NCBI RefSeq assembly: GCF_902859825.1
Contig: NZ_CADIKB010000005.1
Location: 186,001-250,000, forward strand
Reading direction: 5' to 3'
From: Paraburkholderia phenoliruptrix
Lineage (GTDB): Bacteria; Pseudomonadota; Gammaproteobacteria; Burkholderiales; Burkholderiaceae
Length of the DNA stretch: 64,000 bases
The first letter of the stretch is position 1; the number at the start of each line of letters is the position of its first letter. A model generated the notes under the pieces. That model was given only the letters and a program-made list of their open reading frames with translations, ran no database searches and was not told where the DNA came from. A program made the position numbers and the translations under genes. This document shows, piece after piece, positions 1 through 8,276 of this stretch.

Positions 1-655
1 AGCGCCGAGCTTGCCCGCACTGGCGCGTCCCAGCATCGTGACGGTCGCCGGCATGTACGAACGAAAGGGCATTCGCGATCTGCTGCATGCGTTCGCCGCA
101 TTGCGCGAGCGTTTGCCTGACGCGGTGCTTTATCTCGTCGGCGAAGGTCCGGATCGTGCCGCAATGGAGCAGCTCGCGGCGCAGCTGGGGGTGACGCAGC
201 ACGCGCGCTTTGTCGGTTTCGTTGCGGATCCGCGTGGCTACCTGTCGAAAGCGGACGTGTTTGTGCTGGCCTCGCATAACGAACCGGGCGGTCTCGTGCT
301 GTGCGAGGCGCGCGAGCATGGCTGTGCGATCGTGGCGACGAACGTGGGCGGTAATCCGGAGATGCTCGACGGCGGCGCGGCGGGCCTGCTCGTGCCGCCG
401 CACGATCCTGCGCGTCTTGCACAGGCGCTGGAGAAACTGTTGACCGATCGCGATGCGCACGCGAGGCTCGCTGCGCGTGCGTTGGAGGATCTCCACAAGT
501 TCAGCGTGCAGCGGGTGAGCGACGGCTACCTCGCCATCTACGAGCGCACGCTGGCGAGTTGCCAGCCACGCCGGTTCGCCAGCCTGACGGCGGGTGATGC
601 CGCCGCGGCGCACGTCGGCATGGCCGATACGGCAAGCCATTCGGCCCCGCTCTAA
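1..655 (+). CDS. Glycosyltransferase family 4, C-terminal part (truncated by window edge)
   Basis: The reading frame is open at base 2 and runs to the stop at 653-655, so the N-terminal acceptor domain lies outside the window. What remains is the GT-B nucleotide-sugar domain of a GT4 (glycogen-synthase-like) enzyme. Visible signs are a VAGMYERKGIRDLL segment after the linker, LVGEGPDR, and the acidic motif EPGGLVLCEA, which corresponds to the family's EPFGLVxxEA motif that contacts the donor diphosphate. It probably transfers a sugar to a lipid-linked polysaccharide intermediate on the cytoplasmic side of the membrane. The flippase, second glycosyltransferase and methyltransferase downstream support a polysaccharide locus. 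Donor and acceptor cannot be read from the sequence. Confidence 0.88.
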   Translation, partial: APSLPALARPSIVTVAGMYERKGIRDLLHAFAALRERLPDAVLYLVGEGPDRAAMEQLAAQLGVTQHARFVGFVADPRGYLSKADVFVLASHNEPGGLVLCEAREHGCAIVATNVGGNPEMLDGGAAGLLVPPHDPARLAQALEKLLTDRDAHARLAARALEDLHKFSVQRVSDGYLAIYERTLASCQPRRFASLTAGDAAAAHVGMADTASHSAPL

Positions 656-787
656 GAGACTTGCGCGGCGCGCAGCGAGCGGCGAGCGGAGGGCGGCCCA
701 TGGGACAACGTGGCAAAGCGCGCACGCCCTCATGCCGCAGAAGGTTCGCTAAGCTAAACAATTTTCGAAGCGAAACGTTCGCGGCAT

Positions 788-2245
788 TTAGCCTGCCGAC
801 AACGTCACCCGAGCCCACAGCTTGTAGACGAAGCCGCGCAATTCAGCGGAACCGTGCAGCGAGAGCCCAAGATTCGCGCCTACCAGCACGAGCGCGGCGG
901 CGATCTGCGAGGGCAGCGTGGTGAACACCTCGACGAGCGCAAGCGCGACCAGCAGAAAGCCGAGGTGCACCAGCATATTGCGCAGAATCGATCCGACATG
1001 CAGCCGCGCGACGTACAGCAGGACGCCGTAATCGAACAGCGCTTTCAACACGACGACGACCGCGGCGCCCATGATGCCGAACCAGTGAATGCCGCACCAC
1101 AGCGCGCCCGCGAAGATCGGCAACTGCACCCAGCTCACGACCGCGATATACGCGGGGCTCGTCTGCGCCTGGATCAGGATGCCGAGAATGCCCGCCTGGC
1201 CGCCGAGCCACACGGCGAGTACCAGTACGCAGGCCACCGGCGCTGCCGCCGCGACGGTCGGCCCGAGCCACAACAGCAAAAAGGGCTTTAACGCAAACAT
1301 CGCGATGATGAGGCAGGGCGTGAACGCGCCGTTGAGAAAGGCGAGCGCGCTGCGTGCAATCGCATCGGCGTCCGCGCGTGAGACGGCGGACAAGCGCGGG
1401 AACAGCGTACGCACCATCGCAACAGGCAGCAGGTTCAGACGCGTGATGAGGTTTTGCGGCGTCGCATAGTAAGTGACGAAGCGCGCGCCGAGGAGGGCGC
1501 CGACCAGCACCCGGTCGAGCGTCGACGCAATCATGCCCGCGCCGGTGAAGAGCAGCAGCCAGCGCCCGTAGCGGAACAGTTCGAGCATCACGCGCCATTG
1601 CGGCATACGCACGCGGCGAATGCCGATGGCGCGAAACGCCGCCGCGCCTAGCATCAAGCCGGCGAGAAGCCGCGCGAGCACCGCGGCCGGAATGACCACG
1701 GCGAGCGAAGGCGAGAAGCAGAAGATCGCCGCCAGCGGCAGCAGTTGAAAAAGCGCCGTGCCGAGCGTCTGATTGATGTTGAAGCTCGCAAAGCGTTCCA
1801 CTCCATTGATCGCGCCCGCGAACACCCACGACACGTTGGCGATGGGCACCGCGACCGCGATCCACGGCAAGCTCGCCATCACCTCGCGCTGGAACTCCGG
1901 CTCGATCTTCACGCCGTGCGTGATGTAGACCACGGTGCCCGCATAAATGATGAGTCCGCCGAGAATGCCGGTGCCGAGATTCATGAACCACGCGCTCCAG
2001 AAAATGCGCTCGAGCGAGTCGTCGTCGGCGGCGCGCGCTTTCGAGATCTGATTTTCGGTGGCGAGGCTCGTGCCGAGATCCAGCACGCTGAAATAGCCGA
2101 TCAGCGTCCACACGAGATTGATGACGCCATAGCGCTCGACCCCCATCAGATGAATATAGGCCGGCACCGTCACGAGCGACACGAAGGTCGGAGCAATCGC
2201 TCCCGCGAAGTTGATGACGATGTTCCTGACGATACTTCTTTCCAT
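788..2245 (-). CDS. Polysaccharide/oligosaccharide flippase (Wzx-type, MOP superfamily)
   Basis: This is a 485-residue hydrophobic protein with about a dozen predicted membrane segments, the usual size of Wzx-type lipid-linked oligosaccharide translocases. It begins MERSIVRNIVINFAGAIAPT; the open frame extends 97 codons upstream, but that extension is charged and atypical, so the ATG at 2243-2245 is preferred. Family members move undecaprenyl-linked repeat units from the cytoplasmic to the periplasmic leaflet. It converges with the glycosyltransferase at the window start and diverges from the GT2 gene, which fits a surface-polysaccharide locus. The exact substrate is unknown. Confidence 0.85.
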   Translation of the reverse strand: MERSIVRNIVINFAGAIAPTFVSLVTVPAYIHLMGVERYGVINLVWTLIGYFSVLDLGTSLATENQISKARAADDDSLERIFWSAWFMNLGTGILGGLIIYAGTVVYITHGVKIEPEFQREVMASLPWIAVAVPIANVSWVFAGAINGVERFASFNINQTLGTALFQLLPLAAIFCFSPSLAVVIPAAVLARLLAGLMLGAAAFRAIGIRRVRMPQWRVMLELFRYGRWLLLFTGAGMIASTLDRVLVGALLGARFVTYYATPQNLITRLNLLPVAMVRTLFPRLSAVSRADADAIARSALAFLNGAFTPCLIIAMFALKPFLLLWLGPTVAAAAPVACVLVLAVWLGGQAGILGILIQAQTSPAYIAVVSWVQLPIFAGALWCGIHWFGIMGAAVVVVLKALFDYGVLLYVARLHVGSILRNMLVHLGFLLVALALVEVFTTLPSQIAAALVLVGANLGLSLHGSAELRGFVYKLWARVTLSAG

Positions 2246-2477
2246 GGTGCGCTGTCCGGCGGGAATGTCGTGCAATGGTGCGGTTCGTGCTGGCGGCTGT
2301 CGGTGCGCGGCCGCACCCACGAGCGCGCGCCTTGCGATGGCGTTCGCGTCGCAGGCATCGATAGTGCACGCATGCGCCGTTTGCCTGTGTGGGTGGCCGT
2401 ACAGATAGGCGTTATCCGCCGCGGTTAAATGGGCCTCGACCGCACAGCGGCCGCAGAACGCGCATCGCGAGGACAGC

Positions 2478-3443
2478 GTGACTGAATTGAATGAACTGAA
2501 CGCGCAGCTCATCTCGATCTGCATTCCGACCTGCAACAGGCCGGGCCTGCTGGAAGAGGCGATTCGAAGCTGCGAGGCACAGACCTACGCGGATTTCGAA
2601 ATTGTGATCGGCGACGATTCGAGCGACGACCGCACCGAGCAGGCCGTCAAACGCTGCCGTCTGCACGCGAAGCACCTCATCCGCTACGAGCGCAATGTGC
2701 CGCGGCTCGGTCAGGCAAGCAACGTCAATCGGCTGTTTGCGCGGGCGCGGGGCGCGCGGCTCGTGCTGCTGCACGACGACGATCTGCTCGAGCCGCATGC
2801 ACTGACCACACTCGATGCATGCTGGCAGGCTCATCCGGACCTGTGCGCCGCCTTCGGCAAGCAGCGCGTGATCGCCGACGACGGCACGCCGCGGCCCGAC
2901 GCCACCGCGCGCCTCAATCGCGACTATGGCCGCGTGCCGGAGCGTGCCGGGCGGCTGGCGGTGCCGGCGCTCGCGGGCATCGACCAGATGTTCCCCAACA
3001 ATGGCTACCTCGTGGACACGCTGGCTGCACGGCGCATCGGCTACCGGCTCGCGGCGCAAGTGGGCGAGGCCTGCGATTTCGATTTCGGCTTGCGTCTATG
3101 CGTCGAGGCGGCCGGCGTGTATTTCGCCGACGAATTCGTCTCGGTGTCGCGCGAGACCGCCTTGTCGATCTCGACCCATGCGTTGCCGGCGATGCACGCG
3201 TTCGCGCAACTGTGCGAGAGTGATGTGCCGGCGGCCGCACGGGCCGCGCGCGACGCCGCGCTGCGGCGCGTCGCACCGCGGGCTGCTTCCGCCTACGCGC
3301 GGGCCGGCGAGGCGGGCGCCGCGTGGCGCGTGCTGCTCTCGAAGCATTACGCGTTGCGCGACCGGCTGAGCGCGCGCTTTCTCTACCACGTGCTGCTCGC
3401 CACGCGCTCGACGCTCTCGCCGCGCACGCCGCCCGGAGGTTGA
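2478..3443 (+). CDS. Glycosyltransferase family 2
   Basis: This 321-residue GT-A enzyme begins with the nucleotide-sugar binding fold: ISICIPTCNRPGLLEEAI, then EIVIGDDSSDD with the first acidic motif, then LLHDDDLLEPHAL, the DXD-like motif that binds the metal and UDP/GDP-sugar. The C-terminal third is less conserved and probably sets acceptor choice. The start is a GTG at 2478. It is divergent from the flippase gene and is followed on the same strand by the hydrolase and methyltransferase genes, so it belongs to the same polysaccharide locus. Sugar and linkage cannot be inferred. Confidence 0.88.
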   Translation: MTELNELNAQLISICIPTCNRPGLLEEAIRSCEAQTYADFEIVIGDDSSDDRTEQAVKRCRLHAKHLIRYERNVPRLGQASNVNRLFARARGARLVLLHDDDLLEPHALTTLDACWQAHPDLCAAFGKQRVIADDGTPRPDATARLNRDYGRVPERAGRLAVPALAGIDQMFPNNGYLVDTLAARRIGYRLAAQVGEACDFDFGLRLCVEAAGVYFADEFVSVSRETALSISTHALPAMHAFAQLCESDVPAAARAARDAALRRVAPRAASAYARAGEAGAAWRVLLSKHYALRDRLSARFLYHVLLATRSTLSPRTPPGG

Positions 3444-3566
3444 GCGCGCAACGTTTCGCGTCTCGCGTACATGAAAGGATGAGGCCGGGCCAATGTGGCG
3501 GGGCGTACAGAGGCGAGGGGCGGGCTTTGCTGTAATGCCCGAAAGAAGACTGATGAGGAGCGTAGT

Positions 3567-5456
3567 GTGAGGCCAGTAGTCTTCGACGGCCAGTTCGGCT
3601 GGTTGCATCCGGCAGCCGGGCCGCACGGCGTGGTGCTGTGCTACCCGTTCGGCTACGACGCGCTCTGCACGTATCGCGGCATGCGCCGGCTCGCCGAGCG
3701 ACTCGCCGCGCGCGGCATCGCGGTGCTGCGCTTCGACTATCCGGGCACCGGCGATTCGGCGGGTGATCCGAGCGAGCCGGGCCGCTGGCGCGCGTGGATC
3801 GGCAGCATCACGAAGGCCGTGGCGCTGCTGCGGCAGTCGACGGGTGTCGAGCGCGTGAGTCTGTGCGGGTTGCGGCTCGGCGGCACGCTCGCCGCGCTGG
3901 CCGCTCAGCAACTCGGTGATGTCGACGGTCTCGTGCTGCTCTCGCCAGTGCTCTCCGGCAAGAACTATCAGCGCGAGTTGCGCGCGGGTTACCGCCAATG
4001 GCTGTCGATGCCCGCGGCGATGGACTGCACGCCCGAGCCCGACACCGACGAGTTTGTCGAAGCGTACGGCTTCCGGCTTTATCGCGAGGCGCTCGAGAAC
4101 CTGCGCGCCGTCGATCTGCGCCGCGACGCGGCTGCGCCCGCAAGGCGCGTGCTCATGCTCGACTCGCTGGACGCCGCGCGCGTCGATGCGCTCGCCGCGC
4201 ATTATCGCGAGCAGGGCATCGAAGTCGAGCGTCTGGGCTTCGATGAATACAGCAAGTTCATGATGGAGTCGCTCGACAGCGAAATTCCGCGCGCGGCATT
4301 CGAGTCGGTCGAAAACTGGCTTGCAGCGGGTTCGGGCGAGCTTGCAACGGCTGCGCGAGACGCCGACACGCACCTTAACGCCGGCGATCCCGAAGGGCAT
4401 ACGGTCGAAGCGGGCGTGACCGAGACGCCCGTGTGGATTGACGGCGGCAGAATGTTCGGCATCTACTGCACGCCGCACGCGTCTTTCGTCACGACGGGCG
4501 GCGCGCCGGCCGTGCTGATGGTCAACACCGGCGCCGTGTCGAGAATCGGCAATGCGCGGCTTGGCGTGCGCTTCGCGCGGCGTCTCGCGCGGCAAGGCAT
4601 CGCCTCGCTGCGCGTCGACCTGGGCGGACTCGGCGACAGCCAGCCTTCGCTCGACACCGTGACGCTCGACGCGCTCTACGCGCAGGACGGCGCGAACGAC
4701 GCAGCGTGCGCCGCGCGCTGGCTCGCGGCGCGCGGCCACCCCGGCGTGGTGCTGCTCGGCATCTGCGCGGGCGCTTACGTCGGTCTCTACGCGGCCTCGC
4801 GCGAGCCGGCGGTGACAGGCGCGGTACTCGTCAATCTGCAGAAATTCACGTGGCGCAACATCTGCGACGAAAACGGCAAGCCGACCGTGCGCGTCGCGGC
4901 AATCGGTTCGACGCGCAGCTATCTGCGCTCGATGTGTGAGCCGCGCAAATGGCTGCGCGTCGTCAAAGGGCAGACGGGCGGCTGGCCGGTCGCGCGCGAG
5001 CTGGCCGCGCGCTGTGCGTCGCGTTTGCGGGCGACGCTAGCCGACCGCATCGAGCGGATCACGGGCCTCGAACTCGGCGCGAGCGAAGAACGGCGCCCGT
5101 TCGCCGCGCTGGACGCGCGCGGCGTGCCCACGCGGCTGCTGTACGGCGTACTCGACGACGGCGTCGAGGAGCTCGAGAAATACTTCGGAGTCCGAGGCGC
5201 CCGCTTGCGGCGCTTGCGCCGGGTCCAGGTGTCGTTTCGCGAGCACATGGACCATGCCATTCTGTCCGCCAGCGCGCAGGACAACGTGATGTCGTATTTC
5301 GAGGACTTCTATCGCAGCCAGTTCGGCGAACAGCCCGGCGCCGTGGCAGACGAACCCGCCGACTCCAGGGACGCCGGGCGCAGCGGCAGGCGGGCGCGCG
5401 CCGCGCAATGGCTCGCGCGGCAGGCTCGCGCGTTTCGTTTATCCGGGGAAGCCTGA
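3567..5456 (+). CDS. Two-domain alpha/beta-hydrolase fusion with substituted nucleophiles
   Basis: A GTG start at 3567 is chosen because a GAGGAG ribosome site lies six bases upstream; the frame itself opens at 3495. The 629-residue protein contains two alpha/beta-hydrolase domains in tandem (about 1-255 and 285-600). In the first, the nucleophile elbow reads GLRLG, with Arg103 where Ser is expected, and no His is seen near its end. In the second the elbow reads GICAG with Cys400, and a possible acid (GVLDDG) and His (EHMDHA) follow. Single-domain hydrolases with GLRLG and GLCDG elbows are known from exosortase-associated polysaccharide loci, so the protein may combine two such partners. The reaction is unknown; a role in polysaccharide modification is inferred from position. 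Confidence 0.72.
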   Translation: MRPVVFDGQFGWLHPAAGPHGVVLCYPFGYDALCTYRGMRRLAERLAARGIAVLRFDYPGTGDSAGDPSEPGRWRAWIGSITKAVALLRQSTGVERVSLCGLRLGGTLAALAAQQLGDVDGLVLLSPVLSGKNYQRELRAGYRQWLSMPAAMDCTPEPDTDEFVEAYGFRLYREALENLRAVDLRRDAAAPARRVLMLDSLDAARVDALAAHYREQGIEVERLGFDEYSKFMMESLDSEIPRAAFESVENWLAAGSGELATAARDADTHLNAGDPEGHTVEAGVTETPVWIDGGRMFGIYCTPHASFVTTGGAPAVLMVNTGAVSRIGNARLGVRFARRLARQGIASLRVDLGGLGDSQPSLDTVTLDALYAQDGANDAACAARWLAARGHPGVVLLGICAGAYVGLYAASREPAVTGAVLVNLQKFTWRNICDENGKPTVRVAAIGSTRSYLRSMCEPRKWLRVVKGQTGGWPVARELAARCASRLRATLADRIERITGLELGASEERRPFAALDARGVPTRLLYGVLDDGVEELEKYFGVRGARLRRLRRVQVSFREHMDHAILSASAQDNVMSYFEDFYRSQFGEQPGAVADEPADSRDAGRSGRRARAAQWLARQARAFRLSGEA

Positions 5457-5586
5457 TGAATTCGCGGGACAGCGCGCTGCGCGTTGCGCGAAGCACGCTG
5501 TGTCTTTTCGATCGGTTTGCCCGCGCCGCTGGGCGAGCCGGTCCTGATCCATTCGCGGCGCTGTTCTGTTGCGCTGGAGGCGTGCT

Positions 5587-6456
5587 GTGAATAGTCAATC
5601 GGAACTGGACCGGATCAATCGGGTGGCATGGAATTCGCGCGACGCGGCCCGTGTTTTCACGGTCGACAAGACCTTTTCCGACGCGGGCGAAGAGGCCGCG
5701 TTCGACTGGCTCGCGCCGCGCTGTTCGGGCGCGCCGCTGCTCGACATCGGCATCGGCACCGGTCGCACGATTCCGCTCATGCTCGCCATGTCGAACGAGT
5801 ACACCGGCGTCGACTACACGCCGAAGCTGCTGGAGATGGCCCGCTCGCGCTACCCCGGCCGCGATTTGCGGCATATGGATGCGCGCGATATGTCCGAACT
5901 GCCGTCCGACCACTATGGACTCGCCGCGTTCAGCTGGAACGGCATCGACTGCGTGGACTACGGCGATCGCGTGAAGATCCTGAAGGAGATGTATCGCGTG
6001 GTGCGGCCCGGCGGCTATGTGTTTTTCTCGTCGCACAATCGCGGTGGCCCCGGCTATCGCGAGAACATCTGGCAGCTGCTGCCGCATTTCACCTTCAATC
6101 CGCTCAAGCTCGGCTGGCGTACGCTGCGTTCGATGCGACGCTTCCAGCTCGGCACGCTCAACTACGTGCGCAACGTCAAGCTGAATCGCGACTATGGCGG
6201 CTATTCGGTCAAGACAGCCGCGGCTCACAACTTCGGCATCGTGATCGTGTACACGACGCTTGGCGAACAGCGCCGGCAGCTGGCGGAGGTCGGCTTGCAA
6301 TGCGACGCGGTGTTCGATAGTTGTACAGGCAACCGTATTGCCGACGATGTGAACGAGAGCGACGCCTGGTGGTTCCACTTCATCGCGCACAAGCCGCTTG
6401 CCGCCTATTGCGTAGACGAGGAGAGCGGCCATGCACGCTCAGGCACTGCGGATTGA
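5587..6456 (+). CDS. Class I SAM-dependent methyltransferase
   Basis: The 289-residue protein starts at GTG 5587, six bases after a GGAGG site at 5576-5580. Motif I (LLDIGIGTGRT) binds S-adenosylmethionine, followed by an acidic loop (YTGVDYTPKLLEMAR) and a post-motif region FSWNGIDCVD with VVRPGGYVFFSS. This is the seven-stranded Rossmann-type methyltransferase fold of the Methyltransf_11/25 group. It ends inside the start of the flavin reductase gene (26 bp overlap), so the two are translationally linked. It probably methylates a sugar or a lipid-linked intermediate; the acceptor is not evident. Confidence 0.86.
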   Translation: MNSQSELDRINRVAWNSRDAARVFTVDKTFSDAGEEAAFDWLAPRCSGAPLLDIGIGTGRTIPLMLAMSNEYTGVDYTPKLLEMARSRYPGRDLRHMDARDMSELPSDHYGLAAFSWNGIDCVDYGDRVKILKEMYRVVRPGGYVFFSSHNRGGPGYRENIWQLLPHFTFNPLKLGWRTLRSMRRFQLGTLNYVRNVKLNRDYGGYSVKTAAAHNFGIVIVYTTLGEQRRQLAEVGLQCDAVFDSCTGNRIADDVNESDAWWFHFIAHKPLAAYCVDEESGHARSGTAD

Positions 6457-6985
6457 CGAGCCGCATCCTGCCGGCTTCGACGAGCGGCGCTTTCGCCGCG
6501 CGCTGGGCCGCTTCGCGACCGGCGTCGTGGTGATCTCGACAGGCAGCGGCGAGCGCCTGCATGCGATGACGGCCAACGCCTTCATGTCCGGTTCCCTCAA
6601 GCCGCCGCTGATCGTCGTATCGGTCGGGCAACGGGCGCGCATGCACGAGCGGCTCATGGCGAGCGCGTTCTTCGGCGTGAGCGTGCTGTCGGACGCGCAG
6701 GAGGCCCACAGCCGCCACTTCGCGGGCGAGCCGCAGAGCCGGCTCGCACCGCACTTCGCGCCCGTCGAGGGACTCGCGGACGTGGTGCTGCTCGAACATG
6801 CGGCGGCGCGCTTCGCCGCGCGCGTAGTCGACCGCCATCCTTGCGGCGATCACACGCTCTTCGTCGGCGAGGTGCTGGTGTTCTCGCTCGACGCGCACGC
6901 GCCGCTCATCTTCTTCGGCGGGCGTTATGGGTCGGTCGCTGCCTGTTCGACCGCGGGTCCGTCTTTTGCGGCGAGCCATGATTGA
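6431..6985 (+). CDS. Flavin reductase-like FMN-binding protein (HpaC/RutF type)
   Basis: This 184-residue protein has the flavin-reductase domain that supplies FMNH2/FADH2 to two-component monooxygenases or halogenases. Diagnostic stretches are RRALGRFATGVVVIST, MTANAFMSGSLKPPLIVVS and DHTLFVGEV, matching the split-barrel flavin-binding fold. The start lies inside the preceding methyltransferase gene, implying co-translation. No partner oxygenase is visible in the window, so either it serves one encoded elsewhere or it has another flavin-dependent role in the polysaccharide locus. Family assignment is firm; partner unknown. Confidence 0.86.
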   Translation: MHAQALRIDEPHPAGFDERRFRRALGRFATGVVVISTGSGERLHAMTANAFMSGSLKPPLIVVSVGQRARMHERLMASAFFGVSVLSDAQEAHSRHFAGEPQSRLAPHFAPVEGLADVVLLEHAAARFAARVVDRHPCGDHTLFVGEVLVFSLDAHAPLIFFGGRYGSVAACSTAGPSFAASHD

Positions 6986-7278
6986 TGGGGGGCCTTTCCG
7001 TTCAGACAATTTGCCTTGCAACGTGCGTCTTCGCACGATGCAAAGTCGGTGCCAAAGGCATGCTTGAAACGCAAGCTTAGGGTCCGTCGGGACGTATTGC
7101 GTTACACAGAAGAAACAATTCTTCAGAGGGATAACCCTGTCAGGAAGTGTCCCAACTGGCGTAACCGTTGTGAAGCTAGCAACGTATCGTGGATGAGCAC
7201 CACGCGACGATAAAACACACAAAAGGGCGGTTTATCAACAGGCTACGCGGGGGCGAACACCGCTTCGGGGAGAGGGTC

Positions 7279-8007
7279 ATGGAACAGGCAAACAAGGATC
7301 GATCACTGGTGAGCAAGGTGATGGACGGGCTCGTCACAGGGATCGTCGAGGAGAAATACGGCGCGATATTGCCGCCACAGGACGTGTTGTCGAAAGAGTT
7401 CGACGTGAGCCGCACCGTCATGCGCGAGGCGCTGTCGATGCTGCTCGCGCGCGACATGCTCGACGTGCGTCCGAAGATCGGCACCCGGATCCGCCCCATG
7501 AGCGACTGGCGCATGATCGACGAAGACGTCGTGAACTGGCGCTTTCGCGCGAAGCCCGATCCGCTGTTCCAGCGCGACGTCATCGAGTTTCGCATTCTGA
7601 TCGAGCCGCGTGCATCGGCACAGGCGGCATCGCGCGGCAGCGCGGCCGACATCGCGGCGGTGCGCGATGCGTTCGAGGCGTTCCGCGTGATTCGTCCGGA
7701 CGAACCGGGTTATCAGGAAGCCGACGAACTGTTCCATACGCGTATCCTGGTGGCAAGCGGCAACCAGTTCTTCAAGCAGATGGCGGCGATCATTCGCGGC
7801 GCGCTGTCGACCGGTAATCCGGCCGTCACCGCGCCCGAGGGCGCCTGGGAGGCGGCGGTGAACTCGCATCGGCGCGTGGTCGAGGCGATCGAGCGGCGCG
7901 ACCCAAAAGAGGCCGAGCTCGCGGCGCTGGCCATGATCGATCACACGGCCGAGGAGATCGCCGGCACGCTCGCCGCGGCGCCGCCGGCTCCGCCCGCCCG
8001 CGGCTGA
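7279..8007 (+). CDS. GntR-family transcriptional regulator, FadR/FCD subgroup
   Basis: A 242-residue DNA-binding regulator. The N-terminal winged helix (about 15-80) contains LPPQDVLSKEFDVSRTVMREAL, and the C-terminal half is an FCD helical bundle with RILIEPRASAQAA and a probable metal/acid-binding set (DELFHTRILVASGN, NSHRRVVEAI). FCD regulators usually sense sugar acids, amino acids or carboxylates. The ATG at 7279 is preferred over the upstream in-frame start because AGAGGG precedes it and the family N-terminus fits. The oxidoreductase downstream on the same strand is a plausible target, with a repeat array in between. Confidence 0.88.
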   Translation: MEQANKDRSLVSKVMDGLVTGIVEEKYGAILPPQDVLSKEFDVSRTVMREALSMLLARDMLDVRPKIGTRIRPMSDWRMIDEDVVNWRFRAKPDPLFQRDVIEFRILIEPRASAQAASRGSAADIAAVRDAFEAFRVIRPDEPGYQEADELFHTRILVASGNQFFKQMAAIIRGALSTGNPAVTAPEGAWEAAVNSHRRVVEAIERRDPKEAELAALAMIDHTAEEIAGTLAAAPPAPPARG

Positions 8008-8106
8008 TACGCTGGTTCTGGCCCGAAGCGAAGCACGTGGTCGACGCCGCACGGCGCGAGCCTTGCGGTGTTCATCCGCGAGCGACGCGCGCTCGATCCT
8101 GTATTC

Positions 8107-8213
8107 GCGGCACAGCGGCACAGCGGCACAGCGGCACAGCGGCACAGCGGCACAGCGGCACAGCGGCACAGCGGCACAGCGGCACAGCGGCACAGCGGCA
8201 CAGCGGCACAGCG
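8107..8213 (+). repeat. Octanucleotide tandem repeat array, about 13 copies
   Basis: Twelve perfect copies of the 8-base unit CACAGCGG occupy 8111-8206, with a partial copy on each side. Because eight is not a multiple of three, each gain or loss of a unit changes any reading frame crossing it. The array lies between the GntR gene and the oxidoreductase gene, ending 63 bases before the latter's start. A frame starting at GTG 8068 runs through the repeats and ends at TGA 8278-8280, overlapping the downstream GTG start. Such short units with many copies are typical of slipped-strand contingency loci, but no function is shown here. Confidence 0.95.
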
Positions 8214-8276
8214 CCACGCGCCGCCGGCATGCGCGACAATAGCGGCTTTCCTTAACCGCATGGACGCCGCGTCATC

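Noticed and set aside
3096..4739. 547-codon minus-strand frame
   Set aside because: Antisense to the GT2 and hydrolase genes; no recognisable motifs.
3567..5456. A complete exosortase/PEP-CTERM system
   Set aside because: No exosortase or PEP-CTERM protein is visible in the window; only the hydrolase elbow motifs recall those loci.
8107..8213. CRISPR array
   Set aside because: The unit is 8 bases, head-to-tail without spacers, and no cas genes are present.
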